Of a stretch of 7,026 nucleotides of DNA, positions 5,270 to 7,026 are shown piece after piece. Below the pieces are notes generated by a model. It searched no databases and had not been told where the DNA came from. It saw nothing but the letters and a program-made list of their open reading frames with translations. The first letter of the stretch is position 1, and every line of letters starts with the position of its first letter. Source of the stretch: Candidatus Woesearchaeota archaeon (GTDB lineage: Archaea > Nanobdellota > Nanobdellia > Woesearchaeales > GW2011-AR9); NCBI GenBank assembly GCA_016179995.1, contig JACPCC010000068.1:1-7026 (forward strand), read 5' to 3'. The translations under genes and the position numbers were made by a program.

Positions 5270-5576
5270 AAGTGGCTATCCCAAACCACATCCATAGAAG
5301 CAGCGGCGTCTGGAACCCCAAAAATGCCCGGCATTTTTCAGGGAATTGTGGGGATTTACGCCACTTCGCAAGAAAATAGAATATTTTCTGCGCACCAAAA
5401 ATGTCGCTACGTTTTTCAGTGTTCTAATCACGGATTTTCTAAAATAAAAAACCAATGTGGTTTTTTGTTCAGAAAACGATTGTTGTTTTCTGAAATCAAA
5501 TATAGCGAAATCTCCAGTAGTATTACATGCATTCATCTCCAAAGATGAATCTTGGAGATTTCTGCTTATTTGATTT
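5270..5576. repeat. Array of consecutive hairpins, candidate structured RNA or dispersed element
   Basis: Reading left to right: 5320-5338 is a 9-bp perfect stem with a one-base centre, enclosed by possible CCCC/GGGG (5316-5319, 5350-5353) and GGCGT/ACGCC (5305-5309, 5358-5362) pairings. AAGTGGC (5270-5276) also matches GCCACTT (5360-5366). Next are 5367-5392 (11 bp with one bulge, GAA loop), 5397-5416 (8 bp, CGCT loop), 5446-5466 (8 bp), 5468-5494 (10 bp) and 5493-5576 (22 bp with two single-base bulges, inner 8-bp hairpin 5531-5550). The part around 5300-5400 is visibly more GC-rich than the surroundings. Open frames on both strands, including an 88-residue minus-strand frame 5276-5542, can be read through it, but none has a recognisable domain. 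A plus frame also reads plausibly with two stops. Function is unknown: a noncoding RNA, a miniature mobile element or a folded relic all fit. Confidence 0.6.
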
Positions 5577-5601
5577 AATTTAATTTAATTTAATCTAATC
5601 T
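5574..5601. repeat. TTTAA pentanucleotide repeat
   Basis: About four TTTAA units are followed by degenerate TCTAA and TCTC units, directly after the large hairpin ending at 5576. This is a short microsatellite that could vary by slippage. The remaining bases to 5653 show no gene, only an imperfect inverted repeat (about 5617-5661). Confidence 0.7.
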
Positions 5602-5653
5602 CAATTTACAAACAAGGTTTGAACAACGAATGTGAGCTAGCCGTTCATTTTGT

Positions 5654-5661
5654 GTTTCAAC
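5654..5661. repeat. Left target-site duplication of the insertion sequence
   Basis: GTTTCAAC here is repeated exactly at 6930-6937 on the other side of the element. The one-base overlap with the terminal repeat means 7 or 8 bp are truly duplicated. Confidence 0.75.
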
Positions 5662-5678
5662 CGGCTGTGGACAGTAAA
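5662..5678 (+). repeat. Left terminal inverted repeat
   Basis: CGGCTGTGGACAGTAAA matches the inverted right end except for one missing G after CTGTGG. The first C could belong to the flank, which leaves a one-base ambiguity. Confidence 0.8.
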
Positions 5679-5679
5679 G

Positions 5680-6684
5680 TTATGATCCTACCCAAAATAA
5701 GTTATGCCACACTGTTGTGAGACCATAGGCCATATCTACTCTTTCTTCTCTTTTCTGGGCAAATTTCCACCCCGTTCTTTTCTTGTCTTCAGAAAAACCA
5801 CTTTATGATTGATTTCTCTGAACATACTCTCTAAGAAATGCTTTTGTATCCTCGACAAAAGCATAAATCATTTTACACCATTCCCCGACACCTAAAGAAT
5901 CAATATTCTTTTTTGGGATCATATACATTTTTACATTGCCAAGAGCCTCTTGGCAAATATTAACATAGGACTCTCCACTATAATATCTATCTAACCTCAA
6001 TGAATTGACTTTAATTCTAAATCTTTTAGCTAAACTTAAAGCTCTCTCAAAAGCTTCTTTTTCGCTTTTGAAGCTCGTTCCATACCCAATATACATTCGC
6101 TCTTTAATATCTATGAGAGCGAAAGAATAGACAAACTTTACTGTCCCAGATACTTCTTTTGCTTTATCTTTGAGTTTCTGAGCACTTGTTGCATAATGCT
6201 GTGAAACAAGTAAAGCATGCCCCGTTCCATCACCACCACAATCAGCTTCTTTAATCCCTTTCTTTTTCAGTAATAGAGAATGGAGATTAAAGATAGCGAG
6301 GCGTACCGCCTCGTCCGAATAAAGTCTTTCTATCGTCTTATAGCTGACATCAATACTCGTGAGCAAAGAAAACATCACAACCATCCATTCCATCATTCGA
6401 TTACTTTTACCGCAAAAGTGCTTCAAGAGAAGCACAAGCACTTTTTGTTTTAAAGTGAGCTTTGGATCATTGCCCCTATTCTCCCCAGTTTCAATCTTTA
6501 TTGTAGAAACTGCTTCTTCAACAAGTGGTTCAAGATTGTGAAAAGCAATTTTTGCTCTTCGAGCAAATTGTTGTTCATATGTTCTCCAGTCTCGTTCTTG
6601 AGCCGGATGTTCTTTTTTGTATTCTTCAATAATCTCGTCAAGACGTGCTACAGCAAGCCTTACTTTTTTACTTCTTTTTGTCAT
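5680..6684 (-). pseudogene. DDE transposase with a stop codon at the catalytic glutamate position
   Basis: The frame from ATG 6684 to the original TAA at 5680-5682 encodes 334 residues apart from one TAA at 5803-5805 (codon 294). The 40 codons after it are clean and protein-like (SGFSEDKKRTGWKFAQ, then TTVWHNLFWVGS). Expected catalytic acids are Asp152 (GDGTG), Asp232 (LDRYYS) and position 294. The IS4-type signature Y-(2)-R-(3)-E-(6)-K fits Tyr287, Arg290, stop294, Lys301 exactly, so the stop replaces the third catalytic acid. A single change GAA to TAA explains it. The N-terminus (1-60) is helical and basic, probably DNA-binding. ATG 6684 is chosen over the upstream in-frame TTG 6705 because the TATA box is centred 27.5 bases before it. 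The 293-residue product should be unable to catalyse transposition. Confidence 0.88.
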
Positions 6685-6707
6685 AAGTAAAAAGGAATAC
6701 CGCAAAG

Positions 6708-6715
6708 TTTATATA
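6708..6715. promoter_or_regulatory. Shared bidirectional TATA box of the insertion sequence
   Basis: TTTATATA (TATATAAA on the other strand) is centred 28.5 bases before ATG 6740 (plus) and 27.5 bases before ATG 6684 (minus). One quasi-symmetric box could therefore serve both genes as leaderless transcripts. Confidence 0.65.
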
Positions 6716-6732
6716 GTTATCTATAGATAACT
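6715..6732. promoter_or_regulatory. Perfect 18-bp palindrome, candidate operator
   Basis: AGTTATCTATAGATAACT is its own reverse complement. It touches the shared TATA box and lies between that box and ATG 6740, a position where a bound dimer would block transcription of the plus-strand gene first. Which protein binds is unknown; autoregulation by one of the element's own proteins is inference. Confidence 0.6.
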
Positions 6733-6739
6733 CCAAGAT

Positions 6740-6904
6740 ATGGTAAGAAAAATTGAATTGAAGAACGAACGATTGACGTTAACGGATGAGAAAGTAGAAG
6801 GCTTTTTGGAAAGAATAGTTACACCAATTGGTACATCAGCTAAAGCTGACGTACCCAGAAGATTTTTAGGAAGGAGAGCGTATGTGATTATTCTTAAAAG
6901 TTAG
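6740..6904 (+). CDS. DUF2080-like transposon-encoded small protein, 54 residues
   Basis: A short protein, MVRKIELKNERLTLTDEKVE followed by GFLERIVTPIGTSAK, ADVPRRFLGRRAYVIIL and KS. The ending, with a glycine-containing turn, a VP(R/K)-x-(F/W)-LG-(R/K) core and a final hydrophobic strand VIIL, matches what I know of DUF2080, small archaeal proteins encoded beside transposases. The core resembles the swapped-hairpin fold of AbrB-type DNA-binding proteins, so a DNA-binding or regulatory role is plausible but unproven. It starts divergently from the transposase and shares its TATA box, with ATG 28.5 bases from the box centre. It ends 8 bases before the right inverted repeat, so it is part of the element. 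Confidence 0.8.
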   Translation: MVRKIELKNERLTLTDEKVEGFLERIVTPIGTSAKADVPRRFLGRRAYVIILKS

Positions 6905-6912
6905 AATGGAGT

Positions 6913-6930
6913 TTTACTGTCCCACAGCCG
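6913..6930 (-). repeat. Right terminal inverted repeat
   Basis: TTTACTGTCCCACAGCCG is the inverted counterpart of the left end with one extra base. The last G is shared with the target duplication. Confidence 0.8.
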
Positions 6931-6937
6931 TTTCAAC
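6930..6937. repeat. Right target-site duplication of the insertion sequence
   Basis: GTTTCAAC, identical to 5654-5661. Removing 5662-6929 would restore a single copy and an uninterrupted AT-rich intergenic sequence. Confidence 0.75.
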
Positions 6938-6941
6938 TGTA

Positions 6942-6988
6942 CAATTTCATAATGTGTTCCTAACTAAATAGCACATATTTTGAAATTG
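6942..6988. repeat. Hairpin with 15-nt loop right of the insertion sequence
   Basis: CAATTTCA (6942-6949) pairs with TGAAATTG (6981-6988), and ATGTG (6952-6956) with CACAT (6972-6976), separated by a small internal loop. I see no gene in the flank from 6938 to the window end in either direction. Confidence 0.5.
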
Positions 6989-7026
6989 ATTTTTGATTGT
7001 GGAAATTTTCAAAAATATAGACCAAT

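Larger units (their letters stand above)
5662..6930. mobile_element. Complete insertion sequence, about 1.27 kb, archaeal DDE type with DUF2080-like accessory gene
   Basis: The left end 5662-5678 reads CGGCTGTGG-ACAGTAAA. The reverse complement of the right end 6913-6930 reads CGGCTGTGGGACAGTAAA, differing only by one extra G. The ends are flanked by an exact GTTTCAAC duplication. Inside are a transposase on the minus strand, whose original stop (5680-5682) lies just inside the left repeat, and a 54-residue protein on the plus strand, ending 8 bases before the right repeat. The layout with a DUF2080-like partner is known from archaeal insertion sequences. I lean towards an IS4-like or unclassified (ISNCY) group but cannot assign a family by eye. 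Intact ends and duplication suggest a recent insertion, although the transposase carries an in-frame stop. Confidence 0.85.

Noticed and set aside
5276..5542. 88-residue minus-strand frame through the hairpin region
   Set aside because: It reads fluently but has no known domain, and the overlapping plus strand is equally open. The dense inverted repeats give a simpler explanation for mirrored open frames. Kept only as an alternative for the hairpin array.
5324..5548. 74-residue plus-strand frame
   Set aside because: Same region as the hairpin array, Cys- and Phe-rich with no motif and no promoter at the expected distance.
5617..5661. Imperfect inverted repeat at the left flank of the insertion sequence as a possible target hairpin
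   Set aside because: Only about 12 of 17 positions pair, and part of the match uses bases of the duplicated target site; too weak to call.
6359..6541. 60-residue plus-strand frame
   Set aside because: Antisense to the well-supported transposase frame.
6685..6705. Upstream TTG start adding 7 residues to the transposase
   Set aside because: ATG 6684 has the TATA box at the right distance; starting at TTG 6705 would put the start codon only about 6 bases from the box centre.

Overview
The window looks like AT-rich chromosomal DNA of an archaeon, most likely a small-genome lineage such as a DPANN member (Woesearchaeota- or Nanoarchaeota-like). This is inference. The main evidence is promoter layout: at least seven genes have a TTTATA-like box centred about 25-29 bases before the start codon and no Shine-Dalgarno sequence, as expected for leaderless archaeal transcripts. 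The insertion sequence also carries a second small protein resembling the DUF2080 family, which is known from archaeal transposons. Several proteins (LspA, an M16 peptidase, an acyl-carrier-like protein, a receiver domain) have a bacterial flavour, which is common in such lineages through gene transfer.

Layout. Positions 2-439 hold the 3' part of a gene ending in an Ada-like Cys/His domain. Positions 440-754 have no firm gene: three successive hairpins and a possible 36-residue ORF. Positions 755-1092 hold a small membrane-type protein broken by a one-base frameshift. On the minus strand, 1121-1979 is a two-gene unit (a low-complexity coiled-coil protein, then signal peptidase II), and 2096-3304 is an M16 zinc protease followed by a U-rich terminator. 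Divergent from it, 3403-5248 runs on the plus strand: an acyl-carrier-like protein, an M24 Xaa-Pro-type aminopeptidase, and a receiver-like protein with a one-base frameshift in an A tract. Positions 5249-5661 lack a convincing gene but hold a run of perfect or near-perfect hairpins. Positions 5662-6930 are a complete insertion sequence with terminal inverted repeats and an 8-bp target duplication.

The insertion sequence is the best-resolved unit. A DDE transposase (minus) and a 54-residue DUF2080-like protein (plus) diverge from one TTTATATA box placed almost equally far from both start codons, beside a perfect 18-bp palindrome. The transposase frame is complete except for a TAA codon exactly where the Y-(2)-R-(3)-E-(6)-K signature needs its catalytic glutamate.

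Three genes in about 7 kb are each broken by a single-base event. Either this locus is decaying or the assembly contains errors; raw reads would decide. No CRISPR array, tRNA or rRNA was recognised.
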